Source: Ephydatia muelleri (taxonomy: Eukaryota > Porifera > Demospongiae > Spongillida > Spongillidae). From it: a stretch of DNA of 64,000 nt. The stretch covers positions 10,935,836 through 10,999,835 of the forward strand of contig JABACO010000005.1 of assembly GCA_013339895.1 (NCBI GenBank). The letters run 5' to 3'. The stretch's first letter is position 1. The number at the start of each line of letters is the position of its first letter. Under the pieces are notes generated by a model that saw nothing but the letters and a program-made list of their open reading frames with translations, was not told where the DNA came from and did not search any database. Made by a program: the position numbers and the translations under genes. This document shows, in pieces, positions 1-10,839 of the stretch.

Positions 1-1
1 T

Positions 2-1857
2 GTCCATACAAGCAGTTCATTTGATCTAGGCAACACAAACCGGTACCCTTATTCATTTGGGGCCACACCCTCCATAGAAAAATTTGTAGATGCCTATGCT
101 GCTCTCATCAAATTAAACAAATGGAGACGCATTGGAATTTTATTTCAAGACGATGTAGGTTCTTACACTGTGTTCAAGAGCCTTAATTCCAAGTTGAGTC
201 AGATGAGTGGCTATGATGTGTCATTTTCTTCAGTCATCACTGAGAACTATATACCACTGGATGCACTGCAGGCATCATCAGCACGTGCCATTTTGGTGTC
301 CATTAACTCCAAAATGGCAAGAATGCTTATGTGCATAGCTTACACCAAGGGTGCAGTATTTCCCCAGTATCAGTGGACGTTTTTATACAGAGTACCTGCA
401 GAGTTTGTTGACATTACATTTGAATATGGAGGGACAACATTCAATTGCAGCCGTACTAATTTACTTCAGGCTCTGAAGAACTCCATTATCATTAATTTCA
501 GTTATGAACCAAATTCAGGCGATTGGAACAAGACAGGCATATCAGGGTTAACATATCCACAATACAAACAGGAGTATGCTAGAGCAGTTCAACGTTATAA
601 CAACGGCATTTATGGTCCACCTGTAAGAATTGCTAATACCACTTTGTGGGGTAACCCATTTTATGATGCTGTTTGGATCTTGGCATTGGCCTTGAATGCG
701 ACTGATACAAGACTAAAGGAATATAATAATAGTTTGTGTGATTTTACATACGGACAACCAAGTATAGCACAAATGAGATGTCAAGACTTGACTTTCTAGG
801 TGTTGGTGGAAGAATTGTGTACAGTAACTTCAGTAGATTTACCCCAGGAGTGGTCAAGATGTGGCAAGTCATCTCCAACACCTTGAAACCCTTGGGGAAT
901 TTTAATGAAGATGATATTTTACAGATAACAAGGCTGGATAATGCCACTTTTCTTCATCTTGAAGAACAACAATTCCAACTGAATTCAGTGCCATCAGTTA
1001 TTTTCCTGATTTTTTCTGTTGCAGCAGTGATTGTCACAGCTGTATTTAATGTCCTCAATATAATATTTCGACACCATGAGTCAGTGAAGGCATCCAGTCA
1101 TCGCCTGAACCACCTGGCCTATGCTGGGGTCTACTTACTGTCTATGTCTGTTATAATGCTGACACTAACAGAAGGATTTTCTATCCCTCTGTCTGTGAAG
1201 AACATTATATGCAATGGTGTCCCTTGGGTGTCTTCTATTGGTTTTACTGCTGTTTATGCAACTGTGACTGTCAAGCTGTTTCGTATTTATAGATTGCTTA
1301 TTGTAGCAGTAGAAAATTTTCAAAAGCCTACTGACAGCAAAATGATGAGAGATTCGGTTTTGTTGGCAGCAATTGCAGCACTTGTTGTACCCGACATTGT
1401 GATATGTGCTGTGTGGCAATGTGTGGACCCTATTAATGTCAAATCGCTAACACAGATTCAAAATGATGAGGCTGAAGCTGTTTATGTCACATATGAATCC
1501 TGTTTTGTGCACTCCAGTCGGAATCTTTTACCTTGGACGTTGTCCATTTTCATTTATAATGGTATTCTTTGCTGCATTGCAGCATTCATGGCCTTTTTGA
1601 CAAGATCAATTTCAATGAAGAATTTTCAAACTGGAAACATTCTTCTCATATCAGCATTTCAGTTCATTTTATGTGGGGTATCTTTACCAACATTTGCCAT
1701 CTTGAACATATATACCTCAAAGCATGCAACTTTCATCCTGTCAGTGTACGTTACAACATGTGTACTGCTCTTGTGTATTGTGTACCTCTGCTTGTTTCTC
1801 CTCTTCTTCCCACCTCTTTACCCTGTCATAAAGCGTGCAGTATATTGTGGACTCTGA
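2..1857 (+). pseudogene. GABA-B receptor-like class C GPCR, copy A (5' end outside window, one frameshift)
   Basis: The frame is open from base 2 without a start, so the 5' end lies upstream of the window. Bases 2-799 encode the C-terminal two thirds of a periplasmic-binding-like ligand domain (ANF_receptor type). Bases 778-1857 encode the end of that domain and a complete family-C 7TM domain. In the 359-residue second frame the hydrophobic segments lie at about 71-97, 110-131, 145-166, 192-213, 251-274, 286-309 and 320-344. Cys145 and Cys242 sit where the TM3-ECL2 disulphide is expected. The tail after TM7 is only about 15 residues, so the coiled coil of vertebrate GABBR1/2 is absent. Compared with copy B at 39307, about 10 bp are missing near 770-780, which shifts the frame. 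Members of this family are plasma-membrane receptors coupling to G proteins. The ligand here is unknown. It is either a recent pseudogene or a gene with a consensus error; the homology itself is secure. Confidence 0.85.
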
Positions 1858-2582
1858 CACATGTATGAATTATGTACTATATTTGTATGTATTTTCGTAC
1901 ATCAATACTATTTTCACAGCTAAATCAAAATTCCATTTTGAGAGAGTGATTTGGATGCATGTAGAATTGGGCAGTGCTGCTGCAAAAGGCTAAGAAGCTT
2001 ACAGTGGGTTTGGTACGATGCTAATACTATATCAAGTTGAACAGCACATCATGCATGTTGGACCCGGCAACGTGATTGTGTATATGTACTGATCATGATT
2101 TGATCTGGCCTCCCAAAACTGTGGATGGAACATGGATATCTGAACCTGCGTCAGCAGGTTCAATATAGGATTGATTGAGGAGTCATGAATGTCATTAAAA
2201 TTTTTCAGTTGCGTCGCGAGGGACAACGAAGAAACGGATAGCTTTTCTCTTTGCAGCAATCGAACGACAACACCAAGATCTACGTTTTGGTGCTAGTTTC
2301 ATGTCATAAAACTATGCGCTTCTAGACCAACTAAGAACCTGTTTCTCGTGCCCATGCCCAAAAAAATTGTTGGTCGTCGTCTTCTTCTTCTTCTTCTTCT
2401 TCTCCGTCAAGTATAACTCACGCTAGGAATGGTTTTAAAGAACGGCGATAGTACCAATCGCTTCAGAATTTACCGGCGCGGTGCCCCTTAAGGTAATAAA
2501 GAAGCTACAACGAAAAAGTACTATATACGGTATGGGTATATTACTTTGTTCTAAATACAGGAGTATGGATAATTTTAGGCAG
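1858..2582. other. Intergenic stretch, no gene seen
   Basis: No supported coding exon is visible. The stretch contains a short (CTT)n microsatellite at about 2377-2402 and A/T-rich sequence leading into the putative promoter at 2583. Confidence 0.6.
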
Positions 2583-2590
2583 TATAAATA
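2583..2590 (+). promoter_or_regulatory. Candidate TATA box of the repeat-protein gene
   Basis: A TATAAATA octamer lies about 78 bp upstream of the ATG at 2668, leaving room for a transcription start near 2610-2620 and a 5' UTR of about 50 bp. This is a sequence match plus spacing only. Confidence 0.4.
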
Positions 2591-2667
2591 CTCCAACAGG
2601 CACAAAATTTATTTTGGTGTCAGCTTAGTCGTTACTTATTTTGGCTAGTGAAGTTGTTTTTCTAAAA

Positions 2668-3340
2668 ATGCCTTCGCGTAATCGAAAGAAGAGAACGAAG
2701 CAACGAGCGGAATACCTCCAAAAGCAAGAAGAGAACAAGGCTAAAGCCCGAGAGCGCTACAAGGCCGACCCTGAAAAAAAGAAGGCCTCTGTACGCGAGA
2801 GCTACAAGGCCGATCCTGAAAACAAGAAGGCCTCTGTACGCGAGAGCTACAAGGCCGATCCTGAAAAAAAGAAGGCCTCTGTACGCGAGAGCTACAAGGC
2901 CGATCCTGAAAAAAAGAAGGCCTCTGTACGCGAGAGCTACAAGGCCGATCCTGAAAAAAAGAAGGCCTCTGTACGCGAGAGCTACAAGGCCGATCCTGAA
3001 AAAAAGAAGGCCTCTGTACGCGAGAGCTACAAGGCCGATCCTGAAAAAAAGAAGGCCTCTGTACGGAGAGCTACAAGGCCGATCCTGAAAAAAAGAAGGC
3101 CTCTGTACGCGAGAACTACATCGCAAATATTGAACCTAAGCGTGCTGCTAAAAGGCAGCGATATGGAGAGGACCTCGAGGAGAACCGTGCTGTTAAAAGG
3201 CAGCGATATCAAGAGCGCGTCGAGGAGAACCGTGCTGCTAAAAGGCGGATATACAGGGGTAATTCAGCTACCATTAAGGCAGCTAGAATGAGTCGGTATT
3301 GGAAGGGTCGTAGAACTACCACTACCACTACCACCCAAAG
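2668..3340 (+). CDS. Exon 1 of a lineage-specific repeat-protein gene (KADPEKKKASVRES units)
   Basis: The ATG at 2668 opens a very basic, Lys/Arg/Glu-rich protein. After about 30 residues come eight near-identical 15-residue units, then three looser units of the type ENRAAKRQRYxE. A single missing base near 3064, in the eighth unit, shifts the frame. Reading on in the shifted frame restores the repeat pattern and carries it to MSRYWKGRR and a Thr run. The exon ends at a consensus donor (CCAAAG|GTATGT, GT at 3341). Its phase fits the exon at 6381 with no frame loss. The units look like coiled-coil or nucleic-acid-binding helices. I recall similar repeats in many sponge proteins, some of them possibly Helitron/PIF1-associated, but that link is from memory and unverified. 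Function is unknown. Confidence 0.6.
2758..3114 (+). repeat. 45-bp coding minisatellite, 8 units
   Basis: Eight tandem 45-bp units are almost identical at DNA level and each encodes one 15-residue protein unit. The near identity implies recent expansion or homogenisation. The one-base deletion falls inside the eighth unit. Confidence 0.9.
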
Positions 3341-3468
3341 GTATGTTATAGCATGCTGTATGTACCATTTAAAATCTAAGGGCTGCTATGCACGTGGCTC
3401 ATGGCTTCCTGTCATGCACACATTAACACTCTTGTATGCCTGCATGACATATTATCAGATGTACAGTA

Positions 3469-3528
3469 CAGTGGGTGTTCGATTATAAGACCACCCGATT
3501 ATAAGACCATAAAGTGCCGCTATCGATG
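3469..3528 (+). repeat. Left 60-bp terminal inverted repeat
   Basis: Exact reverse complement of 5873-5932 by direct reading. Confidence 0.95.
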
Positions 3529-3613
3529 CCTAAATGCAATTAAGGCCACAATGATTATGATATGAATATTTGATTCTAAATATTCGCGTTTTTTTTGGCG
3601 GGTTTGTCAGTAG

Positions 3614-5421
3614 ACGCCTGGCTCTGCGCCTAAGGCAAAGGCAAAGAGAAAGAAGAACAGCGCTGGCAGCCCAGTAGAAGAGCAAAGAAATGAATTTCTT
3701 AAAGGTACCAGAAAGGGGAGAAGGGTGCTAGATGTACAGAAAAAGCTTGATGTCATCGAAATGCTTGATAAAGGAAAGACCCAGAGGGAGGTAGCAGCAC
3801 AGTTGGGCGTATCAAAAACTCAAGTTTTAAACATTAGTCGCTGCAGAGCAGCGCTATATAAACGTCAACTTACCTCAAAGGTAGCGAAATTTGGCAAATT
3901 TGCGGACATTGACAAGGCTGTATTTGATTGGTTTTGTCGCGTGAGAACACCAGTGGGACTCCGCAAGCCTTTACCCGTATCACTAGCTGCTTTGCAAGCT
4001 CGTGCTCGCCATGAGGCAAGATTAAGAAATGTTCATAACTTCAAAGCGTCAGTGGGTGGGTTAGGCGATGGCGTAAGCGATTTAATGTCCCACCAAGTGT
4101 TCACCTCCATGGTGAAGCGGGAGATATTTGTCTGATTGATGCTGAAAAGAAGATGGATGTTTTGCGTTCTCAACTTAGTGAGGGGGGCTATGCTTTACAG
4201 AATATATTTAACATGGACGAAACGGGGCTTTTTTACCGAGCGTTACCTAAGCGGAGTTATGTATTACCAGACGTTGATGTGAGGCAAAAAGGAAGAGGGA
4301 CAAAAGCTTTGACTGCTAAGGATCGAGTGACTTTAGTGCTTTGTTGCAATGCTACTGGTACTTGTAAAGTTGCCCCATTGATGATTGGTACATCAAAAAA
4401 TCCCCGCTGTTTCAAAAAACAAAGGCCACCGTTTCCATATACCTCACAGCCCAATGCATGGAGTGATGGAGAACGCTTTAAATTCTGGTTTAATGATGTA
4501 TTCCTACCCTGCATTCGAAAATGGACAGACTCCAAAGTGGCTCTCCTTTTAGATGGGTTCTCTGGCCATTGCAAAGACATTGGTGATCCTAAGGGTCAAG
4601 TCTCAGTTTTGTTTTTCCCACCTAATTTGACCTCAATGTATCAGCCGCTTGACCAAGGCATCATTTCAGCTGTAAAGTGTACTTACAAATATTGTGTTCT
4701 GGACAGGTTACTGACAGGCATTGATAAGTATGATGAATTGCACCTAATGGCTAGCCACATTGTAGCTGGATGTCGAGGGCTTGAATACTGCTTACCTCCA
4801 AATCTGCTTGATACAGCTATCATCTGGAAAAAGGCATGGGATGAATTGGACCAATCAGTTATTGTCTCTTGCTGGGTGCACTCTCATTGCCTTCCTGTTA
4901 CAGATGAAGCCATTGTGGCAAGTGAACACCGTGACTATCGCAAAGCTACCACTGATAGTATTGTAACAAAAATGTGTGATCAACTGAAGAGTCTTGACTT
5001 GCAATCTGACAGCACTGTTGGTACACTCCAATCAATTGGAATTTTAGATGCAGTCAGTGCTGTGGGGAAAGGGGACACCTCGCTGATGGAGAAATGGATA
5101 GACGTTGAGGATGACCAAGAAGTTGCAGCATCTATTGAATTGCAAGTCCTTGACAAAATTTGTAGTGATTTGGATGAAGCTGCAGTTGAACAGCCTGATG
5201 ATGGTGGTGGTGGTGGTGATGATGATGATGATGATGATGATGAAGGTGACAATGGCCTGGAGAAGCCTCCTGTCACCAAAGAATTCAGTGAAAAAATGTT
5301 GATGGCTGCACGTCAGGCACACTGCATTGCTGGTGAGCTCAACGATCCACAGCTGTTATCCATTGCCAAACAGTTATGGTTGTCTGCACACAGCAAATTG
5401 ATCATAGCTGGTAAAGTGTAG
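3614..5421 (+). pseudogene. Tigger/Jerky-like DDE transposase, one frameshift and no N-terminal ATG
   Basis: The frame is open from 3614 (after an in-frame TAG) to the TAG at 5421, apart from one missing base near 4053 in a G-rich run. Restoring that frame gives continuous homology. Order of parts: Lys-rich N-terminus; helix-turn-helix with the motif KTQREVAAQLGVSKTQV at about 3776-3826; second CENP-B/Tc5-type HTH at about 3890-4110; DDE_1 catalytic domain from 4153. Catalytic Asp candidates are in NMDETG (nt 4216), LLLDGFSGH (nt 4552) and YQPLDQGI (nt 4651), spaced like other Tigger enzymes. An Asp-rich run lies at about 5215-5242. The first in-frame ATG is inside the first HTH (about 3761), so the original start seems lost or mutated. 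The enzyme would cut and paste the element at TA sites. With the frameshift and missing start it is probably inactive as assembled. Confidence 0.88.
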
Positions 5422-5872
5422 CTCTCTTGAACATATACCACAACAACTTTGTATTGCTGTCTTGTGCTAGTTTGGGGACCAGCCCATAAATATGTTGGTC
5501 CCTATACTAGTTTCATTTTGTTCATTTATGGTTGAATATGTTATCACGTGTGCAGGTGAATGTGGGATCAGGTCTCTATGCATGTATAGGGTAGGAACGT
5601 ACAAAGGTCTTTATTTCAAGCGAGCTAGACCGACCTATATAAGCACATGCAATGCGTTGATGATTGGCCGACCGGCGACCATGCATGCACAGCACCATCC
5701 TCAATCTCGTAATTTGTAGCAATGTAACGAAAGATTTGTAATATGGTGGTATCGATCGATTGATACAAACGTTTGCGATCGAGCGTATGCAGTTATTTAA
5801 AAAGTTATGTCGCGTGCACTGGATTTTCGGTACAATCCCAGTACATTGTAAACAACTGTGGTTTCTTAATCT

Positions 5873-5932
5873 CATCGATAGCGGCACTTTATGGTCTTAT
5901 AATCGGGTGGTCTTATAATCGAACACCCACTG
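5873..5932 (-). repeat. Right 60-bp terminal inverted repeat
   Basis: Exact reverse complement of 3469-3528, directly followed by the TA duplication. Confidence 0.95.
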
Positions 5933-6380
5933 TATGGCTTCCTACACGGGATGTTCCCTGGTAAAGGTCAATGTTTGTACAAAAGGTTATTTGTACATGT
6001 ACATGCATCTGTGTCTGTTACATTGTAAATGTGATGTGCAATAAAGGACTATACACATGTGTGTACTACTGTAATTGCATTTTCAGAAATTTAATTAACA
6101 AGTCTGTCATGCGCATCCAACCCTTGATGCAGCCGATTATCAGATGTACAGTAAGGCTTCCCACAAGTAAAAGTTCCCCATGTACATGTAAAGGGTACAA
6201 AAGGTAATTTGTGTCTCTCACCTTGTTTTAAAGGTCCGCTACACATGTGTGTACAGAAAATTGAGTTGTATGAAAATAAAATAATTCACGTTATGCGCAG
6301 TTGGTAAAATGTTTTGATACATGATAAGGCATAATGTGTGGTAAAATAAAAGTACTGCAACCCTATCTTCTCCCATATAG

Positions 6381-6771
6381 TTACTCCCTGTTTGAGCCCA
6401 ACTCTCGCACACTAGCAGAGTATGGAGTGAGTCTTGAAAAAGCAATTCTTAGGGATAGTGAGCTTCTGAGTGATGTAAACAATGCTTTCTGCAATAGCCA
6501 TCCATTGCTAGCTCAAAAGGTTGTTACAAGATCTGCCCGTGCAGCAGTAAGTAAGATTAGTGCAGATGCATTACTTGCTAAAGCAATAAGTGTACGAAGA
6601 TCACAGGCAGGGTCACTGCTAAAAACTATCCGTAAGGTTAATGCAAAGAAGTTGCAAGAGAGTGATATTTTAGTCGGGCATAGGTTTCATACTGCTGGGG
6701 CTGAGCCTTACTTCTTTGATAATTCGTACACTCACAGAAAACAGCATGGAGCCATTCCAGTAGATCAGTGA
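6381..6771 (+). CDS. Exon 2 (last exon) of the repeat-protein gene
   Basis: The exon follows the acceptor CCCATATAG| and continues exon 1 in frame (YSLFEPNSRTLAEYGVS...). It encodes about 129 mostly helical residues, including LLKTIRKVNAKKL and AEPYFFDNSY, and stops at TGA 6769-6771 after IPVDQ. I recall a similar module after the KADP-type repeats in other sponge proteins, where the chain runs on, so the TGA could be a premature stop. No enzymatic motif is visible. Confidence 0.55.
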
Positions 6772-6943
6772 ATGGACGGATGAAATTGGGCCAATAGAAT
6801 TATAGCACAGCTAGAACACGTGGCTGTACATGTGTATAAACCAATGACCCGCATGCAGAACAGCACATTTCTCTCTTGAAAAAATTCATCAAAGGTAAAT
6901 ACTATATTTTGCGAGTTGTTTCAATAATCTGTCTGCCACATAG

Positions 6944-7390
6944 ATGGCTGAAGACAATTTAATGATAGGGATAGACTTCTTTGAAGACGATGTCCAAGAT
7001 CCGCCACCGCCAGCAGAAGTGCCGCCGCCGCCGCCGCCTGCAGCAGCGCTGGACCCACGGGCACCGCCAGCAGAAGCCCCGCCACCGCCTGCAGCAGCGC
7101 TGGACCCACGGGCACCGCCAGCAGAAGCCCCGCCACCGCCTGCAGCAGCGCTGGACCCACGGCCACCGCCAGCAGAAGTGCCGCCGCCGCCTGCAGCAGC
7201 GCTGGACCCACGGCCACCGCCAGCAGAAGTGCCGCCACCGCCTGCAGCAGCACTGGACCCACGGCCACCACCAGCAGAAGCCCCGCCACCGCCTGCAGCA
7301 GCGCTGGACCCTCCGCCACCGCCAGCAGAAGCGCGGCCACCGCCTGCAGCAGCGCTGGACCCACCGCCTGCAGCGTTACCCCCCCGCTGA
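6944..7390 (+). CDS. Proline-rich repeat protein, hypothetical
   Basis: The ATG at 6944 follows a possible acceptor (CCACATAG). A 20-residue acidic start (MAEDNLMIGIDFFEDDVQD) leads into seven 17-residue units of the form PPAEAPPPPAAALDPRA and then Pro/Ala-rich sequence to TGA 7390. Beyond it a C-homopolymer region is read either as Pro/Leu-rich sequence with a basic KKKRKRPRKKRR tail (frame of 7390-7575) or as a Glu-rich tail (frame of 6981-7649). A homopolymer miscall could join one of these, so the true C-terminus is uncertain. It lies about 170 bp after the preceding gene on the same strand. Function is unknown. Confidence 0.4.
   Translation: MAEDNLMIGIDFFEDDVQDPPPPAEVPPPPPPAAALDPRAPPAEAPPPPAAALDPRAPPAEAPPPPAAALDPRPPPAEVPPPPAAALDPRPPPAEVPPPPAAALDPRPPPAEAPPPPAAALDPPPPPAEARPPPAAALDPPPAALPPR
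7000..7370 (+). repeat. 51-bp GC-rich minisatellite, 7 units
   Basis: Seven tandem 51-bp units are open in several frames on both strands, which explains the large overlapping ORFs here. Only the 6944 frame has an ATG with a non-repetitive leader. Confidence 0.85.
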
Positions 7391-7736
7391 TGCTCCCCCC
7401 AATGCTGCCCCCAATGCTGCCCCCCGCCTTTTTTACTGCCCCCGCCACCCGCATGGCCTTACCCCGGGGGGGGGAGAAGAAGAAGAGGAAGAGGCCGAGG
7501 AAGAAGAGGCGGCAAAACTATTTATTTTATCAAAAACAACTACACTTATCACTATTAATTTTATTGTTATTGTAACATTAATTTTACATACGTATTTATT
7601 AAAGTTATATAGTAACTTGTGGTCGGGGCAATGCACAAAGCGTTCGTAAGGTATAGACATTTTGTCCATTGCACATCGTTCCTCATCACATTACAGTTAT
7701 GAAGCTTCGTTGACACGGAGAAAAAAAAACTTATGA

Positions 7737-8035
7737 AACAAGTAAATAAAAACCTTCTCTAACGAGAAAGTTGGTGGGCATATAGGATTGACAATGTTGG
7801 TGTAAAAAGCACGGAAACAAGTGTGACAGAAATGTTACTGGAAAATTGAAATAGGCCTATATTTAGCCCATTTTCTCAGGCGTGCGCTGCCTAAATGTGA
7901 CTGGGCTAAATATAGGCCTATTTCAATTTTCCAGTAACATTTCTGTCACACTTGTTTCCGTGCTTTTTACACCAACATTGTCAATCCTATATGCCCACCA
8001 ACTTTCTCGTTAGAGAAGGTTTTTATTTACTTGTT
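7737..8035. repeat. Perfect palindrome, 134-bp arms, 31-bp spacer (copy 1)
   Basis: Arm 7737-7870 is the exact reverse complement of 7902-8035; the spacer is 7871-7901. A transcript would form a very stable hairpin. It could be a foldback transposon or a recent inverted duplication. No clear target duplication was found. Confidence 0.93.
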
Positions 8036-8478
8036 ACATTAGCACTGAGTGGTCAACGCTCAGATTGGTGGGCTAGTGTTACGCGACAAACATTCATCCG
8101 AGGAGTCTACTGTCATTGCGCGTAAGCTGCATGTAGTATATACGTAATAGGACAGCATTTACAGCCGTCCATACCGCTGCATGGTGTCTGAACAAATTAA
8201 CCAATGGTGATCAAACTACGTGTACATTGTAACGGGTCGTAGTTAGCTATTCAGGTGAGGCGATATGGGGCTTGAAGGTGGGAGTGAAGGAAGGCCAGGC
8301 AAAAGTATTTTCCTATCAGTAGTAATACCCTAGCTGCATTATGTATTCTCACTAAAATTCATGCAGGGTTTTAGCGACAAATCACCAAAAAGGAAGGCCA
8401 GAGAGAAGCAAGGAACAAGGCGCTGGCGTTCGTAAGAGACGCTGACTTACAATGTAGTATTAATCCCAAGCCATCCAC

Positions 8479-8923
8479 TAGTCTCGTTTCCAGACCCTCA
8501 TACACAGCAGCGGATGGATTACATCACCGCTACGTGAAAAGAGGGTCGTGTACTCATTTCTGTCCCGTCGTCCCGGAATGTTGGGACACCAATCAGATTC
8601 GAGGCATGCAATAATTGCATACCTCAGCTATTGTTTAAAGTTATTCGTAATCGATGACAATGGAGGGTGTACAGCAAGCGATTAAGACAGCGGGTGAACG
8701 TATGGGTTATTTTACACTGAAAGACGAACAGCTACGAATAGCGGCAGACGTTCTCGGTAGTCGGGATGGCTTCGTTTGCCTTCCAACTGGGTATGGAAAG
8801 TCACTCTGTTACGCCATTTTGCCTTGGGCATTCGATGAGCTATCGAGAATGAGAAAGGACGACAAGCACAGCATTGTTTTGGTCGTTTGCGAACGAATGC
8901 ATATCGGGCTGGGGACGAGACTA
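8479..8923 (+). mobile_element. 445-bp non-autonomous TIR element with 9-bp target duplication (copy 1)
   Basis: The ends are TAGTCTCGTTTCCAGACCC and, inverted, TAGTCTCGTCCCCAGCCC. The flanking 9-mers GCCATCCAC at 8470-8478 and 8924-8932 are identical. A 9-bp duplication fits Mutator-like or related superfamilies, not Tc1/pogo. The element carries the start of a RecQ-like helicase ORF. Confidence 0.8.
8654..8923 (+). pseudogene. RecQ-like DNA helicase, N-terminal fragment inside the TIR element (copy 1)
   Basis: The ATG at 8654 gives about 80 helicase-like residues: a motif-0 region (FTLKDEQLRIAADVL, Gln26), the Walker A loop LPTGYGKS (Lys49) followed by LCYAILP, then the strand SIVLVVC before motif Ia. 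Homology stops at about 8892 and the frame runs into the right TIR, ending at 8989 outside the element. Motifs Ia to VI, including DEAH/DECH, are absent, so it cannot be a helicase. It looks like an internal-deletion product of a larger element encoding a RecQ-type helicase, or a captured host exon. Confidence 0.75.
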
Positions 8924-9008
8924 GCCATCCACAGCAAAATAAAGTGTGAAGGTCACCCGTTTTGTGGTGTGACGGCTCGAAGCCGATAGGCAGGTGTGAC
9001 CTTCACAC

Positions 9009-10803
9009 CGAATATATAAACGGGTGAAATCACTCTTAAAAAGTGGTGATTTCACACCGTCATGGGTGATTTCATTCCTCTATGGTGTGATTTTATTCCA
9101 TCGCGGAGCCAGTATTAATAACCAGAATTATAATTATATGAAGTCAAACAACAACACAGTAAAAAAAAGAATGTTTATAACAACACAAAATAGCAAGTGT
9201 TCCTTCATGGAGGCTGCATGACAGGCCCGTGTCCCACACACATCCGTGTTGCTGTTCAGTTGGTCTTCAAATCATTTGTTTTCTGTATTAATAAAGAACA
9301 CTGAAATCAAAATTGTCTGGAGCTTAACTGGTACACATGACCATTTTTGTATGAATATATATATATTAATACACCTACCACCCAAACATACATATACACA
9401 TGGACATACCCAAATAATGTCCAATGATGGTTTCTGCCAACGCTCCTGAATGATGGCATGGAACCAGCTAGTCCAAAAGGAAGTAGAGTGGCAGGTTTAC
9501 TAACAGCAACAACAGCACAGTGCACTTAATACTTGACCACACCCACCTTGCCCATCCTGGCTGTATGGACAGCTGCAAATGTCCTCACAAGGTTATAGTG
9601 GTGGGGCTTGAACGTCATGATATGAGACACCAGGGCTCAGAAGATTAGCCTGAAATAGGTGTGGGAGGTGAAGACAGAAGATTGCAGTTTGACTTACCGT
9701 CCCCTCTTGGACACAGCTTTCTCTGTGAAACTGAATTGTTCAGCTAATCCTACGCAATGAAAAATGACGCTACTTCACTCATACACATGGATGCAAATGC
9801 AACAGTGGGTCATATCACAATTGTGTGCCATTTGTTCAGTACTATGTCAATCCTCCTACGCTTTGAACTAGACAGTAATCCGGGGAGGAAGGGGGCGTTG
9901 TGTGTGTTGGGGAGGGGGGGGGGGGTACCTTAGACATGGTTATATCTATGAAGTCATTGAGAATACTACTGAATAACACCTTCACTAGTGGAATTGAACC
10001 TTTCAATCAGTGTGAGGTGTGAGTTCACCATCTCCCCTCTGTCTACCACATACCTCCATCATCTCAGTAAACCGTAGCAATCACCCGGTCCACAGTCCCT
10101 TGAATGCAGGCAACACCTCTTCCATGTCACCACACACTATTGTTGGTAAATAGGAAAAAATGCCAAGAGGAGGGGGGAAGGGTTTGATAGTGATTTCAAG
10201 CTTGTCTTCCGATGTTGTGTATCAGATATACAGCAATGTGTATGTGCTCATGAGGGGACACATGGGTGAGGTTATGAGACTCACTTTGTGGTGGAAGATA
10301 CAAAGTCCAAATACACATTTAAGGCACACAAACTCCAAGAATGTAATGAGTAGTCAGGGTTCTGAGGGAAGTCATAGATTGTAGGTCAAGTGCATGAATG
10401 CTCAACATGTACTCTTAATTATATTATCTGCATTCAGGTTGAAATGCTGCAGTTTTGGGGGAGGGGGTTCCAGACACCCTGGCTGCACAACAGTGCATGG
10501 TTTAGGACACTGGGTGTGGGAATCATAATTATATTCAATAAAACAGTTGTGTAGCAATTAACAAAAGAATTGACTACATTTGAAAATATGTTCAAACTAT
10601 AGATGATAATGATAAGCACTCTTTCCATTTCTGTTTTCCTAATTGTTATTTGCTTTCTGACATACATAATATTGTAGTTGAGTGTGTATTTGCATATAAT
10701 GAATGACTCATGTGTGCGATTGTTGTTTGATGCGAAGTTCAACCTTAATTATTATTTTCATAGCTCTCACAAATATGCATAAGCTCCAAACAAACAAAAG
10801 CAC

Positions 10804-10839
<36 letters not shown>

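Larger units (their letters stand above)
3469..5932 (+). mobile_element. Tigger/pogo-type DNA transposon, complete with TIRs and TA target duplication
   Basis: The 2464-bp element is bounded by 60-bp inverted repeats that are identical base for base, and it is flanked by TA on both sides (3467-3468 and 5933-5934), the usual pogo/Tigger target duplication. The ends begin CAGTGGGTGTTCGATTATAA. Inside each TIR the motif GATTATAAGACCA occurs twice, as expected of transposase-binding repeats. It encodes one DDE transposase. Identical TIRs point to recent insertion. Confidence 0.93.
3341..6380 (+). other. Intron of the repeat-protein gene, invaded by a Tigger-like transposon
   Basis: The intron is inferred from the donor at 3341 and the acceptor CCCATATAG| at 6380, which join exons in the same frame (split AG|T codon). 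Outside the transposon it carries degenerate direct repeats around the motif ATTATCAGATGTACAG (near 3451 and 6136). Confidence 0.55.

Noticed and set aside
4980..5322. Antisense Ser/Pro and Ile-rich ORFs in the Tigger element
   Set aside because: Shadows of the Asp/Gly codon run of the transposase.
6921..7649. Minus-strand and alternate-frame ORFs over the proline-rich repeat
   Set aside because: They are byproducts of a GC-rich 51-bp repeat. They lack the non-repetitive ATG leader seen in the 6944 frame.
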